A DNA stretch of 64,000 bases from Halorarum salinum (GCF_013402875.1 NZ_CP058579.1:3100001-3164000), one strand, 5' to 3'. Shown: positions 50,353 through 59,146, counted from the first letter of the stretch. Translations and numbers: made by a program. Notes: a model not told the origin generated them from the sequence alone.

Positions 50353-51279
50353 TCACTCCGGCGAGTCGGGCGGGTCGGTGACGCGCTCCTCGTCCGGCTT
50401 CCACTCGCCCAGTTCCTTCGGGTCGACGTGGACGAACACGTCGTCGATGGCGGGGAGCCCGCGGATGGACTCGACGACCTCCGTCTCGATGTCGTGGGCC
50501 CGGTTCAGCGACATCTCCCCCTCCACCTCGATGTGGATGCTCACGTCGACCTCGGGCCCGACGTAGTGGGCGACGACGTCGTGGGCGGCCTTGACGTCGG
50601 GGTGCTCCAGCGCGCGGCGGAGGATCTCGGCGCGCAGGTCCTCGGGCGGGGCCGCGCCGACGAGGTAGCCGACGTTGTCGCGGACGATCTCGACGCCCGT
50701 GTAGAGGATGCCGACCGAGACGACCGCCGCCGCGAGCGGGTCGAGCACGGGGAACCCGGCCATCGCACCGAGCACCCCGACGAGCGCCGCGCCCGCGGTG
50801 AGCACGTCGTTCCGGTTGTCGAGCGCCGTCGCGACCAGCGCGGGCGAGTCGCGCCGGCGGCCGGCGCGGAGACAGTACCGGTAGAGCAGGAACTTCACGG
50901 CCGCCGCGACCGCGAGGACGCCGACCGCGAGGACGCCACCCTCCGTCGTTCTGGGCGGGCCGGGCGCCAGCACCGCCGTCGCCGCGCTGTACAGGACCGC
51001 GCCGCCCGCGAAGAAGACGCCGGCCGCGACGAACAGCGACACGAACGGCTCGATGCGCTCGTGGCCGTGGGGGTGTTCGAAGTCCGGGGGCTGGGTCGTG
51101 AGATACAGCCCCGCGAGCACGACCGTGGAGTACACCGTGTCCGCGAGCGAGTTCACCGCCTCGGAGCCGACCGCCAGGCTGCCGGTCGCCCACCACACCG
51201 CCGCCTTGCCGAGCACGAGGACGAGGTTGACGACGAGCAGCAGCGCGCCGACGCGGCGCACGGCGGTCCGGCGGCTCAT
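50353..51279 (-). CDS. Cation diffusion facilitator (CDF) transporter
   Basis: 308 residues. Six transmembrane helices (e.g. LLLVVNLVLVLGKAAVWW, SEAVNSLADTVYSTVV, FVSLFVAAGVFFAGGAV) are followed by a cytosolic dimerisation domain with DVKAAHDVVAHYVG and VDVSIHIEVEGEMSLNRAH. Conserved metal-site positions are in SLADTV and ALDNRNDVLTAG. CDF proteins export Zn2+, Fe2+, Mn2+ or similar ions by proton exchange; the ion is not determinable from sequence here. Confidence 0.92.
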   Translation of the reverse strand: MSRRTAVRRVGALLLVVNLVLVLGKAAVWWATGSLAVGSEAVNSLADTVYSTVVLAGLYLTTQPPDFEHPHGHERIEPFVSLFVAAGVFFAGGAVLYSAATAVLAPGPPRTTEGGVLAVGVLAVAAAVKFLLYRYCLRAGRRRDSPALVATALDNRNDVLTAGAALVGVLGAMAGFPVLDPLAAAVVSVGILYTGVEIVRDNVGYLVGAAPPEDLRAEILRRALEHPDVKAAHDVVAHYVGPEVDVSIHIEVEGEMSLNRAHDIETEVVESIRGLPAIDDVFVHVDPKELGEWKPDEERVTDPPDSPE

Positions 51280-51324
51280 GGCGGTCCTGCGGCGAGCGGG
51301 GGGAAAGGGGTATCGGCTTCCCGT

Positions 51325-51597
51325 TCAGGAACTGCGCCGTTCGTCGTAGGCCGCGCCGAGTTCCTTGACGGCCGGAACGAGCACCCAGAAGGTGAGCGCG
51401 CCGAGGACGGCCGTCCAGAGGAACACGTCGTTCAGGAAGATTCCGATCGCGTCGAAGACGTTCGCCGGCTCCGGCGGCGCGGCGATGAGCTGGTGGGTGC
51501 TCTCGAACGACTCCGTGCGGTACCAGCTCGCAAGCACCATCCACGCGAGCCCCCCGCCGGTGAGGAGCCCGAGACCCTTGATGAACTCGTCGGCCAT
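51325..51597 (-). CDS. Small membrane protein of the cytochrome operon (DUF7314-like)
   Basis: 90 residues with two hydrophobic helices (LLTGGGLAWMVLASWY and TAVLGALTFWVLVPAV). It is the last gene of the leftward cytochrome b group and lies four bases after the next gene. The family is found beside haloarchaeal cytochrome bc genes; a structural role in the complex is inferred. Confidence 0.7.
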   Translation of the reverse strand: MADEFIKGLGLLTGGGLAWMVLASWYRTESFESTHQLIAAPPEPANVFDAIGIFLNDVFLWTAVLGALTFWVLVPAVKELGAAYDERRSS

Positions 51598-51601
51598 TGG
51601 T

Positions 51602-52021
51602 TCACTCTTCGCCGTCGTCGTCTTGAGCGTTTCCCATTCCCTCGGCCCTGAACCGGGTCCCGAGCACGTACACCGCCGCCCCGAACGCGATGGTCGCGAG
51701 CCCCAGCACGGCGAGGACGGCGCCGAGCGCTCCCCCGGCGGGTTCGACGCCGAACAGCCCGAGCACGTCGACGAGGAGTTCGCGGACGAGCGACACCTGC
51801 AGCGTCGCCGCGTCCAGCAGCGCGAACCCGACCACGACGCACACGACCGCGACGAGCGTCGAGAAGACCGTCACCGTCTTGTACAGCCGCATCGGCACGA
51901 CGACGTCCCGCCCGCCGCGCTCGTCGACGCGGACCCGGACCCCGGTCTCGCCGCCGTCCTCCCCGCGTCCGGCATCGGGTGGGTCGGTCCGTCCTTCGTC
52001 GTCCCCGGCGTCCTCGGTCAT
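51602..52021 (-). CDS. Membrane protein of the cytochrome operon (DUF7315-like)
   Basis: 139 residues. The acidic N-terminal ~45 residues precede two or three hydrophobic helices (VTVFSTLVAVVCVVVGFALL, GALGAVLAVLGLATIAFGAA). It lies downstream of the cytochrome b subunit across a 281-base gap that contains 16-bp repeats, so it may have its own promoter. Function unknown. Confidence 0.7.
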   Translation of the reverse strand: MTEDAGDDEGRTDPPDAGRGEDGGETGVRVRVDERGGRDVVVPMRLYKTVTVFSTLVAVVCVVVGFALLDAATLQVSLVRELLVDVLGLFGVEPAGGALGAVLAVLGLATIAFGAAVYVLGTRFRAEGMGNAQDDDGEE

Positions 52022-52302
52022 CGTTTCGTCCTCGGGACGCCCCTACAACTGTCCTGCGGACCTCGTCCGCGAACCGGGGCCCCGAAGGCGCTCGGCCGAC
52101 GGGGGAGACGGACGACGTGACCGGCGTGTCGCGGCTAGTAACGGTCACGGGTACTACCGATCACGGCTACTGCCGGTCACGACTGGGACGAACGCGCCCG
52201 GGGGCGGACCGTGGGAGGAGTTCGGGGGCTGGGTCTGAAACCACGGGAGACAACTGCGAGTCGGAATGCCGAGACGGAGAACCGGGAGTCGGAACCGGAC
52301 GG
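52022..52302. repeat. Intergenic region with three 16-bp imperfect repeats
   Basis: Between the DUF7315-like start and the cytochrome b C-terminal subunit stop. At 52133-52180 three consecutive 16-base units of the form GG(C/G)TA(G/C)T(A/G)(A/C)C(G/C)G(G/A)TCAC are aligned head to tail. The rest shows no ORF of note. The repeats could bind a regulator of the small downstream operon. Confidence 0.55.
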
Positions 52303-53061
52303 CTACTTCGGCGGGCGGAGCCGGTAGTACCGGCGGTTGAGGTCGTACATGTACCCCTCGCGCATCGTCTTCAGGACGGCGTAGGCGATACAGCCGGTGA
52401 CGAACGGCGCGAGGAACGTCAGGTCCTGGAGCACGCGGAGGTCCATCGGGACGAGGTTCTGGACCGACAGCACCGAGATGGTGAGCGCGAACGTGACGCC
52501 GGCGATGCCGACGGCGCCCCAGAACGGCTGCTCGACGGGCCGCCGGGCGCTCCCCTTGTTGACGAACGGGACGATGGCGATGAAGCCGACCACGACCACG
52601 TTCGCGAGCACGCCGTAGGTCCGGTCGGCCATCAGCTTCTGTCCCCCGAGGATCGACAGTTCGGGGTTGAGATAGCCCAGCTTCAGCAGGCCGAACGACC
52701 AGTAGAGGTACCAGTCGGGCAGGATGATCGACGGCGTGACGTTCGGGTTCGCCGGGTCGCCGATGTGGGGCGGCAGCGTCGCCGAGAGGAACAGGATCAT
52801 CCCGACGAAGAACGAGCTGATCGCGAGGTTGCGCACGATCTCGTGGGGCCACGTCGGGAACGCGAGCACGTCGCGTTCGACGTAGTCCGACTCGCGCCGG
52901 AGGTCCTCGTCCTCCCGCCTGGCGCGCTCGAAGTACTCGTAGGTGAGCCGGGAGAGCCCCGTCGTGCGCTCCTTGCGCTCGCGCCACGTCGGGGTCTCGT
53001 CGTCCGGCGCGACGATTCCGGTGCCGCCTCCGTCGGTCTGTGGGGTGTCGTCGTCGGTCAT
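52303..53061 (-). CDS. Cytochrome b, C-terminal-type subunit (subunit IV-like)
   Basis: 252 residues. The N-terminal ~60 residues are hydrophilic. Three or four membrane helices follow (HEIVRNLAISSFFVGMILFL, ANVVVVGFIAIVPFV). The Qo-site signature of the b-type subunits, usually PEWY, here reads PDWYLYWSF (within ILPDWY). It partners the haem-carrying N-terminal subunit encoded just upstream, splitting cytochrome b as in the b6f-type complexes. The gap between the genes is four bases. Confidence 0.9.
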   Translation of the reverse strand: MTDDDTPQTDGGGTGIVAPDDETPTWRERKERTTGLSRLTYEYFERARREDEDLRRESDYVERDVLAFPTWPHEIVRNLAISSFFVGMILFLSATLPPHIGDPANPNVTPSIILPDWYLYWSFGLLKLGYLNPELSILGGQKLMADRTYGVLANVVVVGFIAIVPFVNKGSARRPVEQPFWGAVGIAGVTFALTISVLSVQNLVPMDLRVLQDLTFLAPFVTGCIAYAVLKTMREGYMYDLNRRYYRLRPPK

Positions 53062-53065
53062 TGTC

Positions 53066-53872
53066 TTAGTGGGGTTCCGCGATGCCCTGCACCCAGACGA
53101 TGCCGATGTGGAGCGCGATGAGCGCCGTCACGACGAACGGGAGCAGGAACACGTGCAGGATGTACATCCGCTGTAGCGTGGCCTGGCTCAGCGAGAAGCC
53201 GCCGAAGATGAGCTGGGCGACCCACTCGCCGACGAGCGGGATCGACAGCGCCATCTCGACGCCGATCTGTCCCGCCCAGAAGGCGAGCTGGTCCCACGGG
53301 AGCAGGTAGCCCGTGTACCCGAACACCATCGTCAGCGAGATGAGCACGATGCCGAGCAGCCAGTTCAGCTCGCGCGGCTCCTTGTAGCCGCCCGTGAAGT
53401 AGACGCGGAGCATGTGCAGGAACACCGCCGCGGTCATCACCTGCGCGGACCAGCGGTGGATCGAGCGCAGCATGAAGCCGAACTGGAGGTCCTGCATGAT
53501 GTACGCGATCTGGTCGTACGCGACCGACGCCTCGCCGGCGGCCGCGCCCGCCGAGGCGGGGCTGTAGTAGAAGCCCAGGAGTGCCCCGGAGACGGCCGCG
53601 ACGATGTACGCGAGCGTACTGAAGAACCCCAGCGTGTACAGCGGGTACCAGTACCAGAACTTGTTGTCCAGGTTGTACTGCTCGGTGTGGGACTTAGGCA
53701 TCTGGAGGTTGACCCGGTAGTAGAGGGTCTCGAGCAGCTCCATGTAGTCGACGATGCGGAACCGCCTGTCGAGCCAGACGAGCGAGAAGAGGAACCCCTT
53801 CTCGACGGGGCTCAGGTCCTTGCTCTCGAGCCAGGCGGAGTGGTCGTGGTCGTCCTTCTTTTGCAGACTCAT
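53066..53872 (-). CDS. Cytochrome b, haem-binding N-terminal subunit
   Basis: 268 residues, four main membrane helices. Bis-His haem ligands: helix B has HRWSAQVMTAAVFLH (13 residues between His), helix D has HVFLLPFVVTALIALH (14 between), the latter as in b6-type proteins. Gly residues in the haem-packing positions and YTGYLLPWDQ are also conserved. It carries electrons across the membrane between a quinol pool and the copper protein (inferred). The start lies one base from the end of the DUF7318-like gene. Confidence 0.93.
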   Translation of the reverse strand: MSLQKKDDHDHSAWLESKDLSPVEKGFLFSLVWLDRRFRIVDYMELLETLYYRVNLQMPKSHTEQYNLDNKFWYWYPLYTLGFFSTLAYIVAAVSGALLGFYYSPASAGAAAGEASVAYDQIAYIMQDLQFGFMLRSIHRWSAQVMTAAVFLHMLRVYFTGGYKEPRELNWLLGIVLISLTMVFGYTGYLLPWDQLAFWAGQIGVEMALSIPLVGEWVAQLIFGGFSLSQATLQRMYILHVFLLPFVVTALIALHIGIVWVQGIAEPH

Positions 53873-53873
53873 G

Positions 53874-54260
53874 CTATCGCTTGTAGTAGGGGTAGACGGC
53901 GCGTTTCACCTGGTCCCACGGGTCGGCGCCCGCCTCGACGCCGTCGACGTCCTCCTCGCGGACGTACAGGTCCTCCCACTTGCGCCGCCGCTTCTTCACG
54001 ATCACGACGTCGGGGAGGAACTCCTTGCGGTACAGGACGAGGATGAAGGCCAGGTCGATGAACACCACCGCGAGGACGCCGCCGAGGTACATGTTCCCGA
54101 TGTCCGTGAGCCCCCAGCCGTTGACGAGGCCGTAGGTGAACAGGAAGACGAACAGCACCTCGATGACGGTGAGGAGCACGATGGCCAGCGTCGCCGCGGT
54201 GCTCTCGCGGGCGGGTTCGTACCGGTGGATGTCGCCGTACGTGGAGCCGGAACTCGCCAT
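53874..54260 (-). CDS. Membrane protein of the cytochrome operon (DUF7318-like)
   Basis: 128 residues with two hydrophobic helices (ATLAIVLLTVIEVLFVFLFT and VLAVVFIDLAFILVLYR) and a basic-to-acidic C-terminus (IVKKRRRKWEDLYV). Always next to cytochrome b genes in haloarchaea as far as is known; probable structural subunit. Three bases separate it from the halocyanin gene. Confidence 0.75.
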   Translation of the reverse strand: MASSGSTYGDIHRYEPARESTAATLAIVLLTVIEVLFVFLFTYGLVNGWGLTDIGNMYLGGVLAVVFIDLAFILVLYRKEFLPDVVIVKKRRRKWEDLYVREEDVDGVEAGADPWDQVKRAVYPYYKR

Positions 54261-54263
54261 GGG

Positions 54264-54896
54264 TTATCGCCTCCCCGTGCCGGTGTTGGCCGATTCGCCG
54301 TACTTCAGCACGTAGAAGGTGAAGATGATGCTGACGATGATGGCGAGGACCGTCGCCGACCCGACCCAGTGGGCCTGGATCGGCGCGCCGAGCTCGTGGA
54401 GCTCCTTCGGCTCGTTCGAGGTGTCCACCGTCGGCACGTCCTCGCCCACGGCGATGGCCCCGAGCATCCCTTGCTGTTGGTGCGGCTCGCAGTAGTACTT
54501 GTAGATGCCGCCGGCGTCGAAGGTGATCTGGAAGGAGAACCCCTCGCCCTCGATCGCCTCGTGGCCGCTCACGCTCGCCTCGGAGGGGGTCTCCTCGAAC
54601 AGGACGTTGTGTCCGCCCGAAGACCACTCGAACGTCACCGTCGTCCCGGCGTCGATCCACATGCCCGTCGGGAGGAACGCGAGACCGCTCCCGCCGCCCC
54701 CGACGTCGACGGTCACCTCGGACTCCCCACGGAGGTCCTGGTAGTCCCCTCCCTGGGCGCCGTCGATGTACCCGCCGAAGTCGGGCTGGACGCCGCCACC
54801 CTCCTGGGCGGCGGCTGTGCCGGCGGTCGCCGAGGCGCCGGCCCCGAGGGCGGCGGTCGCTCCGCCGGCGTTCCTGATAAAGTCCCGCCTCTTCAT
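54264..54896 (-). CDS. Halocyanin-like blue copper protein, membrane-anchored
   Basis: 210 residues from ATG 54896. A twin-arginine-type signal (MKRRDFIRNAGGATAALG) is followed by a plastocyanin-type domain: GGHNVLFEE (first His), then YYCEPHQQQGMLGAI (Cys, His, Met), the four copper ligands. A C-terminal helix (VLAIIVSIIFTFYVLKYG) anchors it. It is the first gene of the cytochrome b group and is the apparent electron carrier. A GTTTAAG box ~29 bases before the ATG supports the start. Confidence 0.92.
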   Translation of the reverse strand: MKRRDFIRNAGGATAALGAGASATAGTAAAQEGGGVQPDFGGYIDGAQGGDYQDLRGESEVTVDVGGGGSGLAFLPTGMWIDAGTTVTFEWSSGGHNVLFEETPSEASVSGHEAIEGEGFSFQITFDAGGIYKYYCEPHQQQGMLGAIAVGEDVPTVDTSNEPKELHELGAPIQAHWVGSATVLAIIVSIIFTFYVLKYGESANTGTGRR

Positions 54897-54924
54897 CTGT
54901 GTTCGCCTCTCGGGTTTGGCTGCG

Positions 54925-54931
54925 CTTAAAC
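54925..54931 (-). promoter_or_regulatory. TATA box of the halocyanin-cytochrome operon
   Basis: On the minus strand GTTTAAG is centred about 31 bases before the ATG at 54896. It gives a nearly leaderless message for the halocyanin gene and the cytochrome genes that follow at gaps of four bases or less. Confidence 0.5.
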
Positions 54932-54974
54932 CCACCGACCTTTCCCGCCCGGTTCGACCGTCTCGAACCGGGCG

Positions 54975-55871
54975 CTATCCGTCGGTTTCGGTCGTCTCCC
55001 TCGGGGCGGAACCGTCGTCGACCCCGGCCGGGACGCCCCGTTCCGTCCCGCGTTCGCGGGCCTCCGCGAGCGCCTCGTCCACGACCTCCTCGAAGGGGGC
55101 GAACGTCCGGCGGCCGTCGTCGCCGATGCCGGCCGCGCGGAGGCGGTCGCGGTACTCCTCGGCCCTGAAGCGGTCCGAGAGCCGGGCGTTCGCGACGATC
55201 GCGAACAGGCAGAGGCCGACGAAGACGAAGAACGCCGCCATCACCGGGGCGACGACGGTCGTGACGGAGCCGAGCATCCATACGACCCCGAGCCCGATCC
55301 CGCAGAGGAGTTGGCCGGCGGCGACGGCCTGTAGCATCCGGTTTCCGAACTCCCCGGTCCCGGACTCGACGTCCTCCGGCGACGGGAGTTCGTACTCGGT
55401 CGGGGGCTCCCGCACCTCGTAGGAGTCCATCGAACAGAGCGCGACGCTCGGTTTGACGTCCCGGAGGACCGTTCCCTCCCCCTCGATGCTCCCGTCCGGG
55501 TAGACGACGGCGAACCCCTCGTCGGAGTAGGCGACCACCGACTCGGGGTCCCGTCGTCGATCCAGCACGGCGAACACCTCCCGCGTCGCGATGCGGTTCC
55601 GGAGGTCCTTCTCGACCCGGTCGAGCAGGTCGCGGCCGGTGATCCACGAGTCCGGGTCGAACGCCGCTTCCCACTCCTCGCCGGTCATCTCGGCCATGTC
55701 GCCCGGCCCGAAGTCGTCGAAGTCATACTTCTCCTCGACGGCCGCCCGCAACTCGTCCAGGTCCGGATCCCCGACCCCCTCCCCCGCCGCGTCCGGTTCG
55801 GGGGAGTCCCCGCTCGCGGGGGCCTCCCGCTCCGGACGGTCATCGACGGACGAGTCGGCGGGATCGCTCAT
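54975..55871 (-). CDS. Membrane-associated protein next to cytochrome operon (DUF7319-like)
   Basis: 298 residues. A long acidic N-terminal domain (to ~185) contains LDELRAAVEEKYDFDDFGPG and ILDRVEKDLRNRIATREVF-type helices. Two hydrophobic helices follow (AAGQLLCGIGLGVVWMLG, APVMAAFFVFVGLCLFAIVA), then an acidic tail. It lies 78 bases before the halocyanin gene and may be co-regulated. The function is unknown. It contains no Rieske CxH...CxxH motif. Confidence 0.7.
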   Translation of the reverse strand: MSDPADSSVDDRPEREAPASGDSPEPDAAGEGVGDPDLDELRAAVEEKYDFDDFGPGDMAEMTGEEWEAAFDPDSWITGRDLLDRVEKDLRNRIATREVFAVLDRRRDPESVVAYSDEGFAVVYPDGSIEGEGTVLRDVKPSVALCSMDSYEVREPPTEYELPSPEDVESGTGEFGNRMLQAVAAGQLLCGIGLGVVWMLGSVTTVVAPVMAAFFVFVGLCLFAIVANARLSDRFRAEEYRDRLRAAGIGDDGRRTFAPFEEVVDEALAEARERGTERGVPAGVDDGSAPRETTETDG

Positions 55872-55956
55872 CGTTCGCCGATTGCCCTCCCGACGGGATA
55901 TGCGTTCCGACCGCCGGACCGTGGGGCTTTACCCGTGACCCTCCCAACCGTCGCCG

Positions 55957-56442
55957 ATGGTCTCAGACGGGGTCGTCGCCGCGGTCGCGCTGGTGCTGGT
56001 GACGGCGAGTCTCCCCTTCTACCTCTACGGGGCCTGGCTGATCCTCGACCGCGAGGACGAGAACGTCTCGTGGGACCTGCTCGTCCGACACCTCTCCGTC
56101 ATCCTGCCGGGGCTGGTGCTGACGACCGGCCCCGTCGTCCTCTGGATGGCGCCGCGCCTGCTCGACCAGCTAACGGGCCTGTCCGCGGTCCACGCGTTCC
56201 TCGGCCTGCAGGCGTACGCGCTGCTCCTGTTCGGGCTGACCGGCATCGTCCGCATCTTCCAGGTGAAGCGGGCGGCGGACATGTACCGCGACCCGGAGGA
56301 GCACGTCGACCTGAACGACCTCCACGAGCACATGGGCGCCTGGCGGGGTCGGCTCCGCATCGGCGTGTTCGGCTACGTCGTCTTCTGGCTGCTCGCCTAT
56401 CTCGTGGGCGTCTACCGGTTCTACCTTCGGTACGTCGCCTGA
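55957..56442 (+). CDS. Four-helix membrane protein (DUF7321-like)
   Basis: 161 residues, four hydrophobic helices: VVAAVALVLVTASLPFYLYG, LSVILPGLVLTTGPVVLWM, LGLQAYALLLFGLTGIVRI and VFGYVVFWLLAYLVGVYRF. It is divergent from the DUF7319-like gene. CTTTACC lies ~26 bases before the ATG. A role beside the respiratory complex is only positional. Confidence 0.75.
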   Translation: MVSDGVVAAVALVLVTASLPFYLYGAWLILDREDENVSWDLLVRHLSVILPGLVLTTGPVVLWMAPRLLDQLTGLSAVHAFLGLQAYALLLFGLTGIVRIFQVKRAADMYRDPEEHVDLNDLHEHMGAWRGRLRIGVFGYVVFWLLAYLVGVYRFYLRYVA

Positions 56443-56493
56443 TCGGGCCGACCCCGCCCGAGCGAACGGGGACGCCCCGAACGGGGAGAGCGG

Positions 56494-56709
56494 CTACGAC
56501 TGGAACGGCTCCTCGTCCCTGTGGGCGTCCGGGTTCTCCTGCTCGGCGGCGTCGTTCTCGCGCACCTCGTCGTCGGCGTCCTCCCGGCCGACCTCCTTCT
56601 CGGGGGTCGGGTCGTCCTCCTCCGGTTCGGGCCCGTCGTCGTCCTGCGTCTCCAGGTCGGTGTCCTCGTCGATGTCGATGCCGTGTTCGTCGTCGTCATC
56701 CCGTGCCAT
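56494..56709 (-). CDS. Acidic small protein
   Basis: 71 residues, almost half Asp and Glu (MARDDDDEHGIDIDEDTDL at the start, DAHRDEEPFQS at the end). No fold is recognised. A CTTACT box lies ~27 bases upstream of ATG 56709. It may be disordered. Confidence 0.55.
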   Translation of the reverse strand: MARDDDDEHGIDIDEDTDLETQDDDGPEPEEDDPTPEKEVGREDADDEVRENDAAEQENPDAHRDEEPFQS

Positions 56710-56872
56710 ACCGAACGGTTGGTCCGCCAGCCGAGTAAGTCCGGTGGCCAGCTATCGGTCGGTTAACGGGTCGAAGCGTCCGCGCTCCCACGGGGGACGA
56801 GGACGATGCAATCACGTGTGAGCGAGGGCGGGCCGACCGGCCCGTCCTCCCACGGCCGTCGACCAACCCGTC

Positions 56873-57556
56873 CTACCACGGCTCGCCGCTGTCGAGGTCG
56901 ATCTCCGAGTCTCCCTTCTCCGAGGGGCAGACGTCCGCGAGCACGCAGTCCGCACAGTCCGGGTTGCGCGCCGTACACGTCGCTCGGCCGTGGCTGATGA
57001 GCAGGTGGGTGAACATCCGCCAGTCCTCCTCCGGGACGATCCCCATCAGGTCCGTCTCGATCGCCTCCGGCCGCTCCTCCTCGGTGAGTCCGAGTCGCCG
57101 GGAGAGCCGCCGGACGTGCGTGTCGACGACGATGCCCTCGACGACGTCGTGAGCGTGCTGGAGGACGACGTTCGCCGTCTTGCGGCCGACGCCGGGGAGG
57201 TCGGTGAGCGCGGACATGGTGTCGGGGACCTCGCCGTCGTGTTCCGCGACCAGGATCTCGCCGATCCCCTTCAGGTAGCCCGCCTTGCTGTTGTGGAAGG
57301 TGATCCCGTAGATGTCCTCGGCCAGTTCCTCCTCGCTCGCGTCCGCGTACTCCTCCGCGGACCGGTACTTCTCGAACAGGTCCTCCGTGACGTCGTTCAC
57401 GCGCTCGTCGGTACACTGGGCCGAGAGGACGACCGCGACGAGCAGTTCCAGCCGGGTGGAGAAGTCGAGCGAGATGTCCGTGTCGGGGTACTCCTCGTAG
57501 AGGCGGTCGAGCACCTCGACGACCTGCTCCTCGCGCGAGTCGAGCGGGGTTCCCAT
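56873..57556 (-). CDS. nth: Endonuclease III (HhH-GPD DNA glycosylase)
   Basis: 227 residues. It removes oxidised pyrimidines and nicks the abasic site. The helix-hairpin-helix LPGVGRKTANVVLQHAHD includes the catalytic Lys; the catalytic Asp is in VVDTHVRR. The 4Fe-4S cluster loop has CTARNPDCADCVLADVC (C-x6-C-x2-C-x5-C). The start is supported by a TCAAAGC box ~27 bases upstream. No partner genes are adjacent. Confidence 0.96.
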   Translation of the reverse strand: MGTPLDSREEQVVEVLDRLYEEYPDTDISLDFSTRLELLVAVVLSAQCTDERVNDVTEDLFEKYRSAEEYADASEEELAEDIYGITFHNSKAGYLKGIGEILVAEHDGEVPDTMSALTDLPGVGRKTANVVLQHAHDVVEGIVVDTHVRRLSRRLGLTEEERPEAIETDLMGIVPEEDWRMFTHLLISHGRATCTARNPDCADCVLADVCPSEKGDSEIDLDSGEPW

Positions 57557-57642
57557 GCCGGAGGCGTGGGCCGACCGGGCTTTGAGTGGTCCGGTTCCGA
57601 ACGGAGGGGAACGGTTTTGTGCGGCCGGTCGAACCGGGAGGT

Positions 57643-57756
57643 ATGGACCACGGTCACGAGTCGTTCCGGGCCGCGCTGGGCACGGCGGCCGCGTACGGAC
57701 TCATCCTCGCGGTCATGACGCTGCTGCTGTTCGGCGTGCCGTACCTCCTCTTCTGA
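57643..57756 (+). CDS. Membrane microprotein (37 aa)
   Basis: 37 residues: MDHGHESFRAALGTAAAYGL then ILAVMTLLLFGVPYLLF, one membrane helix. A GGTTTTGT box is about 27 bases before the ATG, the leaderless spacing, which supports a real gene. The short hydrophilic N-terminus is probably outside or inside only by a few residues. Function unknown. Confidence 0.6.
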   Translation: MDHGHESFRAALGTAAAYGLILAVMTLLLFGVPYLLF

Positions 57757-57829
57757 TCACGCCGTAACTCCGTCGTGCGGGGGACGGAACGGGCGTCGAA
57801 AAGCGAGCGTCGAAAGTTCAACCGGTCGA

Positions 57830-59047
57830 TTACGCGAACGCCAGCGAGTCGCCCGCGGAGGTCCCCTCGTCGCGCGAGATCTTCTCCCACGCCTCCCGGA
57901 AGTCGGCCATCCGGACCTCGGTCCGGTCCTCGCGGATGGCGAACATCCCCGCCTCGGTGCAGACGGCCTTCACGTCGGCGCCGGACGCCTCCGACGCCAG
58001 GTCGGCCAGCGCCCCGAAGTCGACGTCGTCGGCGACGTTCATCCCGCGGGTGTGGATGCGGAAGATGATCTCCCGACCCTCCGCCTCGGGCTTTGGCACC
58101 TCGATGAGCCGGTCGAACCGGCCCGGCCGGAGGATGGCGGAGTCGAGCATGTCGAAGCGGTTCGTGGCGGCGATGATGCGTACCTCGCCGCGCTCGTCGA
58201 AGCCGTCCATCTCCGAGAGCAACTGCATCATCGTCCGCTGGACCTCGGCGTCCCCGGACGTCTTCGAGTCCGTCCGCTTCGAGGCGATCGCGTCTATCTC
58301 GTCGATGAACAGCACCGCCGGCTCGTTGTCGCGGGCGACCTCGAACAGGTCCCGGACCAGCTTCGCCCCCTCGCCGATGAACTTGTGGACGAGTTCGGAG
58401 CCGGCCATCTTGATGAACGTGGCGTCCGTCTCGTTGGCGACCGCCTTCGCAAGCATCGTCTTCCCCGTGCCGGGCGGGCCGTGCAGCAGCACCCCGCTCG
58501 GCGGCTGGATGCCCACGTCGGTGAACATCTCCGGGTTCTCCAGGGGCATCTCGACGGTCTCGCGGACCTCGTTCATCTGCTCCTCGAGACCGCCGATGTC
58601 CTCGTAGGTCACGTCCGGCGAGTGTTCGACTTCCATCGCACGCGCGCGAACGTCCGTCTCCTTCTCTAGCTTCTTCACGACCGAGAGGGAGTTGTTGACC
58701 GCGACGCGGTCGTCCGGGTCCAGGTCCTCGCGCATCTCGTTGGTGACCTCGGTGAGCGCCTCCTGGTTGTTGCCGTGCTGTTTGATGACGACGCCGTCGT
58801 CGTTCAGTTCCTGCACCGTCGCGACGAACAGCGGCGACTGCTTGAGCTTCTTGTTCTCGTGGGTCAGTCGCTCCAGCTTCTGCTGGTACTTGTTGTTCTC
58901 CGCGTTCGCGTCCAGAAGCTTGTCACGCATCTCCTCGTTCTGGTTCTCGAGCACCTCGAGCTGTTCCTCGAGCGCCTCGATCCGCTCCTGACGCGACGTC
59001 GACTCCTCGTCGTACGGCAGGTCGACGTCGTCAACCGTATCGGTCAT
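57830..59047 (-). CDS. Proteasome-activating nucleotidase (PAN)
   Basis: 405 residues, the AAA+ unfoldase of the archaeal proteasome. An N-terminal coiled coil (about 15-70, with [19 protein letters not shown]) leads to an OB-like domain and the AAA module: Walker [11 protein letters not shown], Walker [12 protein letters not shown], and [15 protein letters not shown]. The C-terminus ends GDSLAFA and has no visible Hb-Y-X tail, the motif that opens the 20S gate in the well-studied homologues. A CTTATCG box ~25 bases before the ATG supports the start. Confidence 0.95.
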   Translation of the reverse strand: MTDTVDDVDLPYDEESTSRQERIEALEEQLEVLENQNEEMRDKLLDANAENNKYQQKLERLTHENKKLKQSPLFVATVQELNDDGVVIKQHGNNQEALTEVTNEMREDLDPDDRVAVNNSLSVVKKLEKETDVRARAMEVEHSPDVTYEDIGGLEEQMNEVRETVEMPLENPEMFTDVGIQPPSGVLLHGPPGTGKTMLAKAVANETDATFIKMAGSELVHKFIGEGAKLVRDLFEVARDNEPAVLFIDEIDAIASKRTDSKTSGDAEVQRTMMQLLSEMDGFDERGEVRIIAATNRFDMLDSAILRPGRFDRLIEVPKPEAEGREIIFRIHTRGMNVADDVDFGALADLASEASGADVKAVCTEAGMFAIREDRTEVRMADFREAWEKISRDEGTSAGDSLAFA

Positions 59048-59138
59048 CGGAGGGATTAGGGCAGACGCCGATAAGAGGCTTCGGGTGACGGCGGTCGAAC
59101 GTCGGATTCGCAGTAGTAATTATACTATATGGAAAGTA

Positions 59139-59146
59139 TTATCTTA
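59139..59146 (+). promoter_or_regulatory. AT-rich promoter of the winged-helix gene
   Basis: TTATCTTA lies 24-31 bases before the ATG at 59170, inside an unusually AT-rich stretch (59115-59165) for this genome. Confidence 0.45.
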
